Notes: a model not told the origin generated them from the sequence alone. A DNA stretch of 64,000 nucleotides from Osmia lignaria lignaria (GCF_051020975.1 NC_135041.1:12226256-12290255), one strand, 5' to 3'; positions 28,301 to 43,300 are shown, counted from the stretch's first letter. Numbers and translations are program-made.

Positions 28301-31300
28301 TCAGATGATTATGTTAATTATTTTAACGCTTTTTAATCAAATTATTTGATAATAATTAGATTTATGATATTTGCTGCGATTAAACTTAGACTCCAGTGAC
28401 TTTGAAAGTTAGATTCATCCTAGAAGTTAATTGTATTCATACAGTGTCTCTCTACCTGAGATTTACACCTGTTTACAATTTCAAGTTGGATAACGTTCAA
28501 GAAGAATTAAAATACAACATTAACTCCTCTACATCAGCCAGAAATAGCCGGCATTAAAATCCATAAACCAGCATTATAACTGAAAGTGATACGAAGCGAA
28601 GGTTATTTTCAAATCTCGTTCTGCTTTGAATATTCAACAGCACGGATATACCGGCTATAAGGCTCGTTAGAATTTCATTGAGAAGAAAAAGGAATAAAAC
28701 AACGTTCGATAGTAGGGAATTTGCGTGACAATTCGACCAATAAATATCTGCTTGCGACGTTATTCGAAATCCCAGTCGAACGCGTTCTATGCTATTGTTC
28801 GTTCACGCAATCACCATGACGGTGCGAGTCGATGCAATTCTAATATCGATTCACCATCGACAACTTTGTAGGAATGAAACTTTTCTAAGGCCATATGCTC
28901 GGCCAACGTAACAAGCACAGCTGCAAAGAGACGAAAAGTTTGCTCGAACTTTCTGCCAAGGTTAGCCTCGTTTATTAACTTTCCTACTAGGAAGCGAATA
29001 TTGTAACGTATCGGGTTCTTTTTATAGAATTTTTCGAAGCAACGATATTAATTACCAACTTACGTCACGCGTAATAAATTCACGAGGAAATATTGTTCGG
29101 TACTCCTCGGAATTGCATAGGATAATTGCACCGCGTCAAAGGAAGTTGTAACGCGTATGTAACGCGTTAAATTCACGATTAATTTCCTCGGTGGAACGGA
29201 AACCTGAGTAACCGCGTGGGTGTTTTATTGACAATGACAATCGCCTTTCAACATTCCCACTTCGGTCTTTATGAATATTGATACCCTTCGAGAAACCTTG
29301 CTTCATCGATTCGCGTTGTAGTACAATTGCAGTTCTTCTCAATGTCATAACTCGTTGGATCGCGAAGAAAACGATCTTCGTAGAAGCATATCAGATGTTC
29401 GAAAGCAATGCACCGTGTAAAATTCTTCCCATGGTTATTTTAGTCAACGTTGCGTGAGCGTGCAGAGTACATTGTTGTGTTCTTCATCGACTTCGAAGAT
29501 TCGATAAAGGATCGTGTAAAAATCGAACCAACATTTCCAAGGTATAATAATACATAAAGTATTCATTCTTATGCGAAGTTCTCCGCAACAATCCACGGAG
29601 AAGTAGTTTCTTCGCTTTCGAAGATCTGATTTCTGATTTCTGACTTGCGTTCAAACAAATACCACGTCGCGCTAAATATGGTTTATACTACTGTGACGGT
29701 GAAATCATTGACACGTTCACTGTCGCAGTGACACATAATATTCAATTCGTTCCATTGATTCGTTGCGTCCACTCGATTCATCAATTGTTTTAAAATTTCA
29801 TTTCTACCAACGTCGATTACTCGATGGATCCGGCATCATGGCACTCGGAATATTAAAAAACATTCCATCAGCCAAGTGTCCAAGCCAAAATTTCCCTGTT
29901 AAATTCTGACAGCTTATAAAAGGAACTTTATCCCAACACAATTTTTCGGATCCACGTTCGTGGAAGGGGAACGAATCTGAAAACTCTTGGTCGTCGGGCA
30001 ATGATGAAGAACGGCCGATCAAAGGTCGAGGCTCGATCAACGTTAATGAAATTAAAGAGTATCGTGGCAGAAGAGCGAGACGACGTTAAAAGGGGGGAAA
30101 GTGGAAAACGCGGGACAGATCCGGTGGAAGACTCGCACCAGCCAGATACCTGATATCGGTATTAACTCGGCCATAAAGCATTCCAGCATGCCCTGTCTAC
30201 AAAGTGATTGCGATTGCGCCTCGGGCATTACAACGCGTAGATTTATGAACAGGGCTTGCCTCGAACGTAAGTCAAATCCCCTCGGGACGTGTACAACAGA
30301 AAATCGTTTGCACATATGCTGCCCGAGGCTGCATGCATCCCCGTGAATCTGCACGTACAGGGTGTCCGGAGCAAACAAATTGTTTGTTCGCATTCATTGA
30401 AAGAGATCCGGATGACCGATGGAGCCGGTGGAACGCGAAACGGAGATGAACACAATGGGAGGGAAAATAAATTTGTTAGATCGGAGTGCGCTATGAAGAA
30501 ACCACCTTGCCTGTTGGAGACGTTACAAAATGCGTTCCGCAATGCGGGCTTCGACGAAGGTTTCGGACGCGGAACTGGCTGCCAGATTACTGCGCAGAGA
30601 AAAGGGTGCCAAGGAGAGCCAGGATTTTCGATATGGCAGGAGATAAGTAAACAGATTATAGAGAAGGGTATTAATGTTATTGACAAGTTTCATTTGCAAA
30701 CGAAAGAGCCTTAAGTTCCCAGTCGCTACCTTGCGTAATTAATATCGATATTCCAGGTATGCAGGCATTCAATTCCATTAAATTCACGATAACACTTAGG
30801 ACTGATATTCCTAACTAGTAGAGTACCTTTTTGTAAGACATTCTGTAGCAAACCACTTAGCAGAGAGAATCAAGCAATCTTGAAATACCTTGATAACTGG
30901 TATTCCTCGATGATTAGGCTGGCAATTTACAAAGTAGATCGGCACAACAGCTTCTCCGAGATCGTGTTCGAAACGCACACTTCCGTGTGCAATCGTCGAT
31001 AGCCGTTCGGAATTGCATCGTCTCAATGAAATGCATACAAACTTAGGGAACACTGTGTATCTATCAGGTATGTGTATCGATACAGTTCAGTGCACACGTG
31101 CACGCGAATACTTCCTTGCAATTTTACAGGAACTCATCCCTTGTTGGAATTTAGACCGATTCTGTGGAGTTGAGTTAACATTCACGATAGACAGATCGCG
31201 GGAGCAAGAAATATTTCATCCTGACAGATCGTTTACCTCGTTACTTCTATTCCCTTGATAGTTAGAATACCTTTCGAACGTATATTTTAATCGCGGATCG

Positions 31301-34300
31301 ATTAATTAACCGGTCGGTTAGATGGCACTTGAATTATTCGCTTGAAAGACGAAATCTATTATTATTTTTAGGATACCTTTTCTCTCGAATCGAATACCAT
31401 TTTCCTATGGCAAAGTTCGAAGTTATTGACTCCGAACGAGGATAAAGTCATCCCGAAATTCAAGAGGAAGGTGTAACCGAGCGGGATAAAGGGATCCCGT
31501 TCGTTCCATTAATCCTTGGATTTTAAGCTTCGAACAGGTCGACGTGGATCGTGCCGGCAGCATGCACGACGAATCTCGTCATCGATTCCTCGTACGTTCG
31601 ATCGATGATCCGCTCCTGCTCTTCCATATTCTCGTCTTTTTCTCATTCTCCACGGTGCATCGATCCCAGAGATCAAAGTCATGTAATTAACTCGTTATAT
31701 CTATCCCTTGCAACCCAACATTACGTAACGCGATTCTCTCTCTCTTCCTCTTTTAATTCTTCTCTTCCTCCTTTTATCTAATTTCCTTCTTCTTCTTTGT
31801 TTGTTTCCTTTTTACCAACGACCGCGTCCGCTTCGTTTTTCGATTTCTTTAACAGTTCGCGTTATATCGGACGCTTCAAATCGGCCGAAGAGTTTCTTTG
31901 TTTCGGGAAGTATTACAGTTGATGGGTCTAAGAAGCTTCTCTTTGTTTTTCTCAATTTCGACGTTTTCCATCGAAAGCCTTTCTCCTTCGTCATTGGAAT
32001 CTCGAGCAGTGGAAAAAAGGAAATATTGACTAATAGAGGGTGGGTAATTTTCTGAGAAGCTTCGGAAAGGACTGTGTAATAGAGACGAGTGAACATTATT
32101 GAAATGGATTTGCAATTAAGAAAGGAAAATTCATCAGCCTTGTTGACGATGCAATAAACCATCAATTTGGTAAACTACTGGCGGAGATTTACGTAATAGG
32201 CGAGAATTGTATCAATCACTGCCTGTAAAGGCAATTTTCCTTAAACTTCCTCATTTTCCAGAGCTCCAGAGCGAACAATTCGCTCCGAACGAATTATCCG
32301 ATCGATTAATGCACTTCCATTCGTCACTCTTCGATCCTTGAAAGCTCGCCGAATAAAAACCTTTCTCCATCCTCCCTCGATTCGCAAATGGACACGGATG
32401 GAAACGCGAGAAAATAAAAATGCTGACGTAACAGTCGAGGTCTCTTTTCGATGGAATCGCAATAAATCCTGTTGTTCATCCGCGAATTACCATCCCTTCT
32501 TCTTCAGGTGTTTCCTGCTCGTGTCCCCAGGTTCGTCTATATTTCACCCGGTAGGATTTACGTTTAGTCACCGGCATCGTCGCTGTTGTCGTTCGATGAC
32601 CGGTCTCGCAGCTGCAGCTGCAGTTTCCTGGATCGCCGGCACCCAAACCATCAACTTCGCGCTCGCGAGTTAACCCACCCGTCAGTGTTACTCCTCTACC
32701 TACGCGTGCACACACACGTGAAACGTGTAGAACCAGTCTGTGACGTCACGTGAAGGACCTACCGTGAACACGAGATCGTCCTGATTTCCGGGTTCGGCTC
32801 CCGTGCCACGAACGTGAGCCACGACGTCGATTTATTAAATGCTTGGGAGAACTTACCATCTTACTTCTCGAGGAAAATCATGCCGATTTAAGCTAAACAC
32901 TGCCGCGTCACTCTGACGGGATATAACAAAAATTAATGAGATTTCATAGAAAATTGCATATACAACGGTGGAACTTGCAGCATTAAAAATAACAGTTTCT
33001 TAAGAAAAATTAAATCGAAGAACATTTGTTCTTGTGCTTCTAAATAATCCAGAATTTTAAAAAATTCAAGCTTATCTGGACGAGCAAAAGAAATGGCAAG
33101 AATCCGCGTAGTCAGGGGGTGAATTAGACCGAAGGGTTAAGCGGCTAATTCGCCAGGTGGAAAAGCTCGACTTTATCAGGAGAGAATGGGGAGAATTCAA
33201 GGAGGAGCAGCCGGAGAAACAGCGTGGTGCAAAGTGGCGGTCGTGTACAAAGTATCAGAGTATTAAGAGGGTCGACGAGCGTTAAGAGAGGGGAAAAAAC
33301 GGAGAACCGTGAATATTGCCAACGTATTGTTCCGCCACCGATGCCTATCTCTTTCACTTACGAAATTTAACGCCGCTGATAAAGGCAAACGACGCGGGTC
33401 ACGCGGAACCCTTTTTGCATGGTCGCCGGTGATGGAGAATTCACGATCCGTGAATACGAGTATTATATCAGGATACTATGTTTTTATCTTTATTTTCACG
33501 TCGAGCTTTGAAACGATTCTCGTGAGAGATTACGTCCAGATTTCTTAGAAGTCTCTTTGCTAATCGAACCCATGGAAGCTTGAAATTTTGGGGTGTTAGC
33601 TGACACGTAGGTAACGCGTTATTAATAGATCGAGGTGTTCACAGCACGAACGAAAGGTAAACAACGTTCTACTTCCCTATCGTCCCTGTTCTTGTTAAAT
33701 AAATTTGGAAAAATTAAGGGATGCCCTTCGAACGCGAAGACCACCCTTAATTTCTCACCCAGCTATTTTCTATCACCGTTTATCGTCAACATTTCCAGTA
33801 TCAAAGGAGTTCTCAGTTTCTAGAGCAACTTGACACTCGTTAAACTATCCCGGATTCCTTCAGATCTTTCCAGCCTCTCGACCACGAGAGCATCTTCTCT
33901 TTGTTCACGAAAGCTGTGTGCACGGTGCAACTGCGGTGCAACACGGCTTAATGTTAACCTACGACGCTCGGATACACATGGGTGTGGCTGGCGTGGATCT
34001 ATGGGAAATGGCAGAGGTTAGAAAGCGTGCATAGGAGAAGTTCGAGACGCCGTGTACACCGTATGCAGGCATCTGATATGCTCTTCGTGGTTGCTCGCGT
34101 ACAACGTTAAACGGTATCCACGGTACTCACTCGCGGGCAAAGGGCAATTCTAGTACAGCCACGATCATCGTGAGCCCTCCTCGTCGTCTCTTTTAGAGCA
34201 CCGAAGAAAATAGTGATGAGAAAGTACGACTTTCCCATAGAACGAGACTCGATGGAATTTAAGTTTTGATTAATGAATTAATTTGTCGTAAGACATGTTG

Positions 34301-37300
34301 AAACTTTAATTTACTAAGATTAAAGTTAATTTTTCAAACTTTCAATTTTTCATCTTATATTAAAGTTAATTACCTCGAAGGACGAGAGGAAAACGAGGCG
34401 AGGTCCTTCCTCGAAGGAGACGTGGTAAGACGCGTTCCGAAATAACCGTCTAATAATGCAATGCGGAACAAGTTATTCTGGGTAGCCGAGGCCCCCTCAC
34501 TGGGTTAAGCCGAGTGTTTGCCCGCGTTTCGCTTTGCTTCCTTTTGCCTTAGCAGCATAGATTGGGACAGGCCATGGATCACCACGTAAGCTCGCAGACG
34601 ACGCACAGGGGACACTAATCACGCGCGCGCTCACCGTCTCCTTTCGTCCAATCTACTGGGTGCAACGATTCAATTCGAACCCTAATCTTTTCACATTTAT
34701 TCTAGCGGAAATCGAGTAACGGATCGTCCGAAGATCCTCTTCTAACGATATCGTAAGACCAGAGGTTTAAATTTATGTGAAATTTATGATATTGCCAGCT
34801 CCGAAAAAGAAATAGTATCTCTTTCTATTTTACCCGTTCACCAGCTGCTTATTCTTCCTCGGAACAGTCGTCGTGGCTTGCAATATCGAACGTGTTTCGC
34901 GGAACTGGAAATTGGAAAAGGCGAGAGGCAAGGATCTACGATGATGTTATCTCGGATCTAACGCGAGGAGGATCGATTCCGTGTTTTCAGCTGGTGGTTA
35001 TCACGATATCGAAACGAGCCGTTTCGTGGGCGAATGAATCGCGTGCAATTTCAACGCGGCACACCGTGTATGAAATTCACCGGGTCTTCGAGGCAGCCCT
35101 GTAAGTGTGTAGACGCGTGCAAAGATAGAAAGCGTTGCACACCTGCGCATCCTTCTTGCACGGCGCGGGGAAAAAGGAGGAAAGGAAGAAAAAAAAAAGA
35201 AAAGATGAAGGGGGATAGCGAGGGAATGGAGAGTAAGGAAGCGAAGAAAATGAGAAAATGAGAAAATTAGAAGGAGAGAGAGAGGGAATGCGTTATGCTA
35301 GTACAAGTAAAAGCGACGAACCGGCTTCTGCATTAGTGTACAAGATGATACGCTACTGGAAATATACTTTCCTACGGCGTTGAACGAATAGTAGAAACGA
35401 GATACCAAGCGTTTCTTAGATGGATACTTTGATGGATTCGCGTTTCCAACGCCGCTAATGTGGGATACCTTATAAGTCCACGGGGATCCTTGGACGAAGG
35501 ACTAGCGAGACTTTAGGGATCGGTTTAAATCCTTCGCTAATGGCAGAAGAAGCTAGAGGCTAAGAATGCAGTGACTAATCGTCGTTAGGGAACCGGCTTC
35601 AATTACCAGAATTGCAAAAGTTCGAAAAAGAAATTTTTATTGTTCGAGCTTTGAACGACACTCTGATACTCTTATCGCGCGGATTTTAAAGAAAAGCCCC
35701 GAAGGATCTACCTTAAAATGTCTGAAGAATCGGTGCTTTCGAGCTGTGCGTCGAGGCAACGTGGAATGCCTTACGGTATGACGTTCTCGGAATATTTAGG
35801 TGCCTGAACGGCCATCGAACCCTTTCGTCGTTCGGTAATCGAACGATCCCTCCCACTCCGTTTGCGTTCGTATTCTCGTTCGCAATCTTATTTACCACGA
35901 TTTTCTTTCAATTTATCTTCAACAAAGTTTCTCCAAAGGGTAAATTATTAAAGAAACCTATTGTAGATTGATTTTTCCCGATCGCTCGTTGGTTACGTAT
36001 CGTAGAACCGTTTGAACGAAACGAAAGGAAATCGGGGGGACAGAAAGAGAGCAATGGAGATGCAAGCTCTTCCGTGTTCGTGCAACCGCTTATGGCATAT
36101 ACCGACCGATCGTATATATGCATGCCTTGTTGAAAGGCTCGATGTAACGCTGTCTCTTTTCTTACGTAACCATATTAAGGCACCTCGTGGCGACTAGCTT
36201 CGATAGACCGGCAGTTCGCTTGCCATTTCTTTTTCGGCTGTTAATCACCTGCGAGAGCCGGATCGGACAACGGCGCCGTGAAAGTCGCGAAAGGATTCAC
36301 TTAAGACGCGGTTGCGTAACGAATTGTCGCGAGCAATCGCTAATCCAACAGAGACCATGTGGACTTCCTTTTGTATCGTACCCGGCGCTATCGTTCACGA
36401 TCATTAATACGTTGTACACGGGAGAGCTTACGAAAGTTGCAAGTACAAGTATGGTTGACGCGAATACGCGTTATGTTGATTTTATTAGAATCGCCGTGTA
36501 ACGTTCTGACGCCTCGTAACCACTTAACTACTCCGACAAACTCTGAATAATTAATCGGTTCGCAACTTCTACACTTTATTCTCAATGTCAAACGAAAAGT
36601 GTTCTTAGCGTTTAATGCTAGAACTACCGACGTTTGATCTACACTTATTTTTAAGTTGAAAATAATGTAGAAAATTAAATAGATAAAGAATGGTACATAA
36701 TTTAATACATTCTTTATCTCGACAATATCCAACATACATTTCAACAAAAATTTATAATTTAAAATAAGAAACTTGAAATCAATCATTTCTAGTGTTAAAC
36801 ACGAGACCGTGTGTTTATTATATTATTAGTGTAATAGGAATACTGTTCCAAGTTTTTCTTCTATTTCCTTTAATCATCCAATTACATTCGAAGCAACGAT
36901 CGCAGAAGGGTTTAATATATCAAAGTTTCTCCTACGAACCAGTCACTATTACGTAGCCTTTTCAACAGCTCGTGCTCGCTGTTCAAACGAAAGATACAGA
37001 ATCATTTCATTGGCGGAAATAGAAACAAGTCATGTGCGAATAACTTCAACCTAACATTGTTAACACGATCGAGATTATCTCTGTAACCAGACGAACCGGT
37101 CTGTATTTTTATTTAAACCCTGATAACTTTTCCTCTTCCACACCTTTCCGGCGACCTTTCTCCAGATCCACGCTTTCAACCCGATCAACGAATCCTCGTG
37201 CTTCGCGTTTGCTCTCCTCGCGTGAAAATTCCCTCCTAACGATCAAGAAAATATTCCCCGTTCGCGAAAACAAAGAGCTGTTTAACCCGTTGACTGTCAT

Positions 37301-40300
37301 AGTAGATACAGACAGTTTGGAAACATTTGAATTGTTTTAGAAAATAATTAAAAAATCGAGACAAGTGATTCTACATTGTATCCTTTTGCTTAATTCTAAT
37401 ATTTTATATTATGCAATGCAGTTGAATTATTTATTTAAATCTCTTTGTTTCCAAACTGTTTGACGGTAGTGTACGTATAACACGTAACTAAATTTAATTT
37501 GAAACGCGAGTCGGTGTTGGTAATATAGATTCTATTCTTTTTTCGTCGCTTTCGTTCAATGAAATATTGATGGAAATTCTCTGGCAATCGATAAGCTTGG
37601 TGTAACCAGGTGCATTATGCAACCGAGCTGTCGATATATCCCGAAACACGCGATTCATTCTCGTTCATTAATCATTTGCCGTGACGAACGTTGGAATACA
37701 CGTTACACGGCCAGTACCATTGCTCGACGATCGGACTATTCGTAAGCAGGCAACGATAAAACGTTAGAAATCGCGATGGTTGTATGGTGAGAAGTACGAA
37801 ACGTTCAATCGTACACCTGTCGCGACGTTGATCGTTGGTCAATGCATTTCAAGTATTGTTATTCTCGAACAATTAAAAATGATCATTTCCAATCGTTCAA
37901 TTTTCTATCAAATTTCATAGAACCGTGCATATTCGTTTTCACAGTGGTGTTAAATGAAATTCAATTGGAAATTTCAATGATTCTCGGTCCGCAGACGCTA
38001 AAATGCGTTAAATTAGCAGCAGAGGCCAAGCATTGCAGCGAACCGTGGCGTACCAAGAATACCTGATTCGAGAACTACGTGATTCGCCTGTTTTGCTCTT
38101 TCCTCTCCCCCCATTATAATACAACAATTTGAACGAGCACGCCTTCCCCTTTGTACTCGAAACGCCCTATAAAGCCACCATCGATAACGGGCGTGCTGTG
38201 AAACGATTTCGTTTATCCGATTCGTATCAATCGGCTCCATAGTTTGTTCTTCCCCGAGTAATTTCTCCGATATTGGAGATAACGAGAAACGGAGGAGAGA
38301 ATTTGCGACGTACACCCGTTATCGTTCCATATGATTCCCTGTTTCAAGAAGCAACACCGGCTACGTATAAAGTCAAGTTGCTCGTCAAAAGCGGAAACGG
38401 ATTCACAATAGAAAGGAAACGATCTCACATTCGCAACGGATGAGGACCGGGGAATATTTGCTTCTCGTCAGATATCTCGTACGAAAATTTGCAAAATTTC
38501 CTCTAACGATTGTAATATAGGAACCTTGAATTATTAGAAGATTAACGAAAACGTGTTGTTTCAATTTTATCAAAAATAATAACACCGACGGATTATTTAT
38601 ACGAACGAAACGGCGAGATAAGAAACGAATGCATCGTCCGTCAAACCCGGAACGAAAGAGGTGTCCAGCTGATGGGTAACCTGCGAAACGGAGGTTCTCG
38701 AGCGTCAAAGTAGACGGTGAAGAGGTTGCGCGCGAAAACCGGTGATTCGCACGTCCGTCGAATGAAGGAATCGCGAGTCCCGCCGGTTTCTTATTCCACG
38801 GTGGTCCTCGCACGGAATCCTGAGTTCAATGCCTCTTTGATGAGCCCCTTCTCCTTCGGTTTAACAACCGACTCTCTTCGCTACCATCCTCGCGAACAAC
38901 CCACCTTTTCCCCTCGAACCGATCGATCGAGATCCATTGTCGAATCGACGTTATCCCGATCGAATTCTTCGATCGATACCATGCCTCGCTCGCATTTACG
39001 GTACGAAAATACGAGAACGAACGTTTCTAAGCGATGGATCCTTCAGCTTTTACTCGTCGTGTACGTGTACATAGGTGAAACTACGTCGAATAACTTCCCG
39101 TTGATAATCATCGTGAGAGAAGGTGGGGCAAATTTATGTGCGTCTCGGCTCGAACGTGCAGGTGGAAAATCAGCGAGGTGCATTATCCGACGATAGCGTG
39201 CGTTATATAACGTACGGCTCTCTTCATGGGACCCTTTTTTTTTATCGTTTTACGGGGAACATCAATCACGGAGTAGCATTTGAAAATTTCTTTTCAAAGG
39301 AGGCGCGTTTATCGGCTGTTTAATACTTTGATTGCTATAATGATATCTGAAATGTCTATTATCTCTATAATAATAAACGCTTCGAATTATTCAAGGGAAT
39401 AATTCGTTCGAAAATAAAAGATTAATGGTGATCGAACATTAAGCGAGTCGAGTGAAAAATAATTGCTTATAAATCTTACTTTAACGGGGACGTCTTAATT
39501 TAAATCGACTTTCTCTTTCACTCGAGTTGCTCTTCCTTCGTCTCGCACAACTTTAGCAACTGTAGTAACATCCTGCTGATAACAATCGGGGAGAGAGAGA
39601 GGGAGAGTGAATTTATGCGGGGGCAGGTTCGAGTTGAGTTCAAGTGGGTGGAAAATCAGGTACGACCGATAATTCACGTCGGTCAGCAAAGAACGATGGG
39701 ACGACTCTTGCCTTCGATTCTTTCGAGGAACCAAGCGTGAGAATTAGCTGATAAAGGCGACCCGATACCCTGCAATTTATCGTCGATTTGTGCGAACAGA
39801 AGTTTCCAACTATTCTCGACGTAACAGCTTGAATAAATCGAATTAAACCGACCCGATCGTTCAATTTGTCATTAAACGAGATGAAGCATTCATTAACTTC
39901 GTATGATGATTAACGCGCGGCTTTACAGTTCGTATACTCGAGAACTTAACAAGAGTGTGACGCGTGACACCCTTACGTGTCGTAGAAGGGTTTCTATTCA
40001 TTTCGAATGCGTCGCATTGAATGGAACCCTAGAAAGGTTCACCTTCTTCCCTTTCACCTTACTTTAAGTACTTTTAAGACCTTTCATCACCTCTCGTCGC
40101 TCTTTTCTCATTTTCACCGGTGCCTACTTTCCGCTCGCAAACTGGCGCAACTAAATGCGGACCATTACCCTCTGTCGACTAACTCTTCATCTATCACCTT
40201 GTTGAAATATTTTCAAAGACGCATTACACAGCGATTTTCTAGCCGTTTTATATCAAGAACATATACGACATTGTATATTTCAAAATCTCCGTTAAATCTC

Positions 40301-43300
40301 GATACGACTAATCTCTAATAACTAACCGAGCATAAAATCTTTACGATATTACAGGAATGTTGAACTTTAATTGAAAACTAAATGGAGGTCTCGTTTGCAT
40401 TCAACGGACCGTGAAGATTTCCACCAGACGGTTTCCTCGCAGAATTTATAATTCGGAAAAAAAAGATTCGATGCGCCTGACCGATCGTATCGAACCTCGA
40501 GCGCGTGAATTCACCGTGAAAATACGTCGACCCGACAACTTCCCTCTACGTGCCTTGCTATAACCGCGATCTCGAGGCCACGGAATACGACGCCCTCTTC
40601 GCCGACTTGCCCGCAACCCCTCGCGCAATTTACTCGCGTTCCATTTCACGAAGGCTCAAAACACCGCGTCGAACAGCTGTTTGAAGCTTAAAGGCAAGGT
40701 CGCAGCCTTACGTCTGCGTACGCAATGCCGCCTCGTTTCGACGCGTTGAATGCGTGAACGCGCACGCGTCTACACCTGCTATGGCCGCGTGCGCATGCGC
40801 ACCGCGCCTGTATCACCTCTTCCGATCGCGTTACACACGTGCACGTCGTGCACTCGACTGCGATAAAGACTTTCACTGAACGTAAGGATTGTTTTCTCAT
40901 TTTTCGAGAACCTAAGGTAAACCACCCTCTCGCCTTAAGTCCTAGAAGTTTAAATTACGAATCATTCTACGTACACGTGTGACACGTCCAAGAGTGCAGT
41001 GCACCCCGCAACGATGCATGTCCAACTCCGTGTGTCATGAACGTACGCTCTTCGTGTTTTATGCAAGGATCAGTTTCTATGTGTACGTGTACGTTCGTTA
41101 AACGATCGACTCACGTGTACATGCGCACAAATACATTCGTACGTACAGGGTGTCTCTGTAATATTTAACGTTTCGTAAGTGGTCGCTGAAATGAAAAGTG
41201 GGAAAGTTTCAAGAGCTTAGGTTTTGAGATTCGAAGATTCCAATTTTATACATCGCTAATTTCGACAGATTAATTATTAATTAATTAATTAAATATTGAG
41301 ATAATTATATTGAATGAAAATAAATTTATTTGAAAATATTCGTTTATTTTTATTTATTCCTAATCGAATTAGAGAAATTTCGAGTTTCTTTAATTCGTAG
41401 ATATAGCACATACAAATAGAATATTTTCCTTGTGTCACACTCTGCCGAAATAATACCGTAATTTGAAATATCGAATCAATTACACGAAGCGGATTACGGA
41501 ACACCCTGTATAAGAAGGGATCGGTATGCGTTTATGTGCACGGACACGTTTCGCAGTGGCAGAGGGAGAACCAGCGTCGTGCCACCGCACATAACTATAG
41601 TTATGCAATCCACCAACTGGTGTTCATGGTCAAGGCCTGCGTCCTTACCGCTAGATACGTGTACGTGCACACATGAAACCGTGGAGCGTGTAAAGAGTTC
41701 ACGTATGCGGAAAAAGGGGCGGAGATGGAGGAGGAGGAAGGTGGTGGAAAGGAGGTTGTTAAGCGAAAGAAAATAAGGGGTGGACGTTATCGAATTCGCA
41801 CGAGGAGCAGTGTACACAACGAAAAACGTCGTACAGTGTACCGGTATGCGAAACCGGATCGTCCGGAAATGCAAATGAACCGGGAGTGCGGATCGAAAAA
41901 ATCGGATTCCGTTTGCTTCTTTCGGGAAAGAGACGAACCTTTCGAAATCGTCCACTCTCGGATAGTGGGCTTTACGGTCGATCTTACCTTCGGAATTCCG
42001 TAATGTCTTTGAAACGATACTCGCCCGAAGGAACTCTCAGATACCAAGACGAAGCTTTAACGAGTATCGTTCCTTCGAATATCAAAACTGTGCAACTTAT
42101 ATGAAGTAGAAGGATAGATCAGCCTTCGTAACGGTGAAGAAGGCCGATTTTTACCTCTAAACTTTCTTCGCGTGCGAAAACAAGATGCATTATTTTGCAC
42201 AAATTGCTTATTTATGTTCGTAGCTGGAAGTATGTAGAGCGAAACAAGGTGGTAATAAAGTTTGCAAAGGGAACGTCCAACCGATCGACGATAATAACGA
42301 TCGAATAACGAAAATCATCGCGGTGATAGCGCGAGATGATCGGCGGGAAGAAAAGGATGCGTAGAGGAAACGATGTTTCTTTTACCTTTTCACTCGCACA
42401 CTTACGCTCGCATACACGCGGTTTATTGAACGTTTTGTACGTACATTGGTAGACGCGCTCGATGCTGGCAGGAGGTAATGGTAATGCATGAAGGAAAACG
42501 GTAATAACGCAGAAAAGCGGCAGAGGCGGTTGCAGTGATTTAATATAACCGAGTTACAGGAAGTGAATATTATTAGCATTCGCTCACGGTTGGTCCTATC
42601 CCTCGGTACATTCATCTCACTCGTTTCTCGTTGCATTCGTTGCACTCGTATATTCGTCTGTCAGATACCAGTACAAGGGAATACGGACGCGGTGCCCGGA
42701 GATACGTGTGTAGGAAGGTGTGCAGAGGTAAGGGCAAAAAAACAAGTGTAGAACAGGCAGGACTACAGCGGGTCAGCAAGAAAGGAAATAATCACTCTTC
42801 GTGTGCGTTTAACGCGTCGACGAACGCGCGTATACACCGGTGCACGCGTGAACGTGCACGACACGTAACGTGTGTGATGTAACGCGGGTCTACACACAAG
42901 CTTGAAATGCACGCGCGATTACGATGCGGTTATTTGCGCGACGAACGAGTTTCGTTGATGCAACGAATTCGCATTCGCGGTAACTACGACGCTTGTACCT
43001 TTTATCTGCTGAATAACGATCCCACTGTGAAGAGAATAAGTGTTTCACCAGAGGATCTAGCAACCTACGTAAACACGCGATCTTGATTCTTCAAAATGTT
43101 AAATATTCTCAGAAATTCCGCGAATTCTTTTATAAAGTTTCCTTAGACCGTCATTCTCGGTTAACTAATTAATGAATTATAAAGCGATCAGTTCCTAAGT
43201 TTCAAACTTGTAAATACAATTTTCAAGCGTGTCAGAGTTCACGTTAATCATATGCATTGCTCCCACACCAGGAAATTAGAATATACAAGTTCGATCAGAT

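Larger units (their letters stand above)
21121..30000. other. Giant E78 intron, 21-30 kb segment
   Basis: No supported gene. It contains a 16-bp perfect palindrome at 22782-22797, a 16-base T run at 23779-23794, and the dispersed repeat pair at 28.1 and 28.4 kb. Open frames at 26.6-27.9 kb overlap on both strands and have no recognisable domain. Confidence 0.6.
30001..36611. other. Giant E78 intron, 30-36.6 kb segment
   Basis: No supported gene. It holds a single CAGGGTGTCC end at 30358-30367 with no partner found nearby, an overlapping CRE and E-box at 32741-32753, and a polypurine tract at 35166-35290. Frames of about 100-147 codons at 30.2-30.7 kb run on both strands over the same bases and look accidental. 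Confidence 0.6.
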
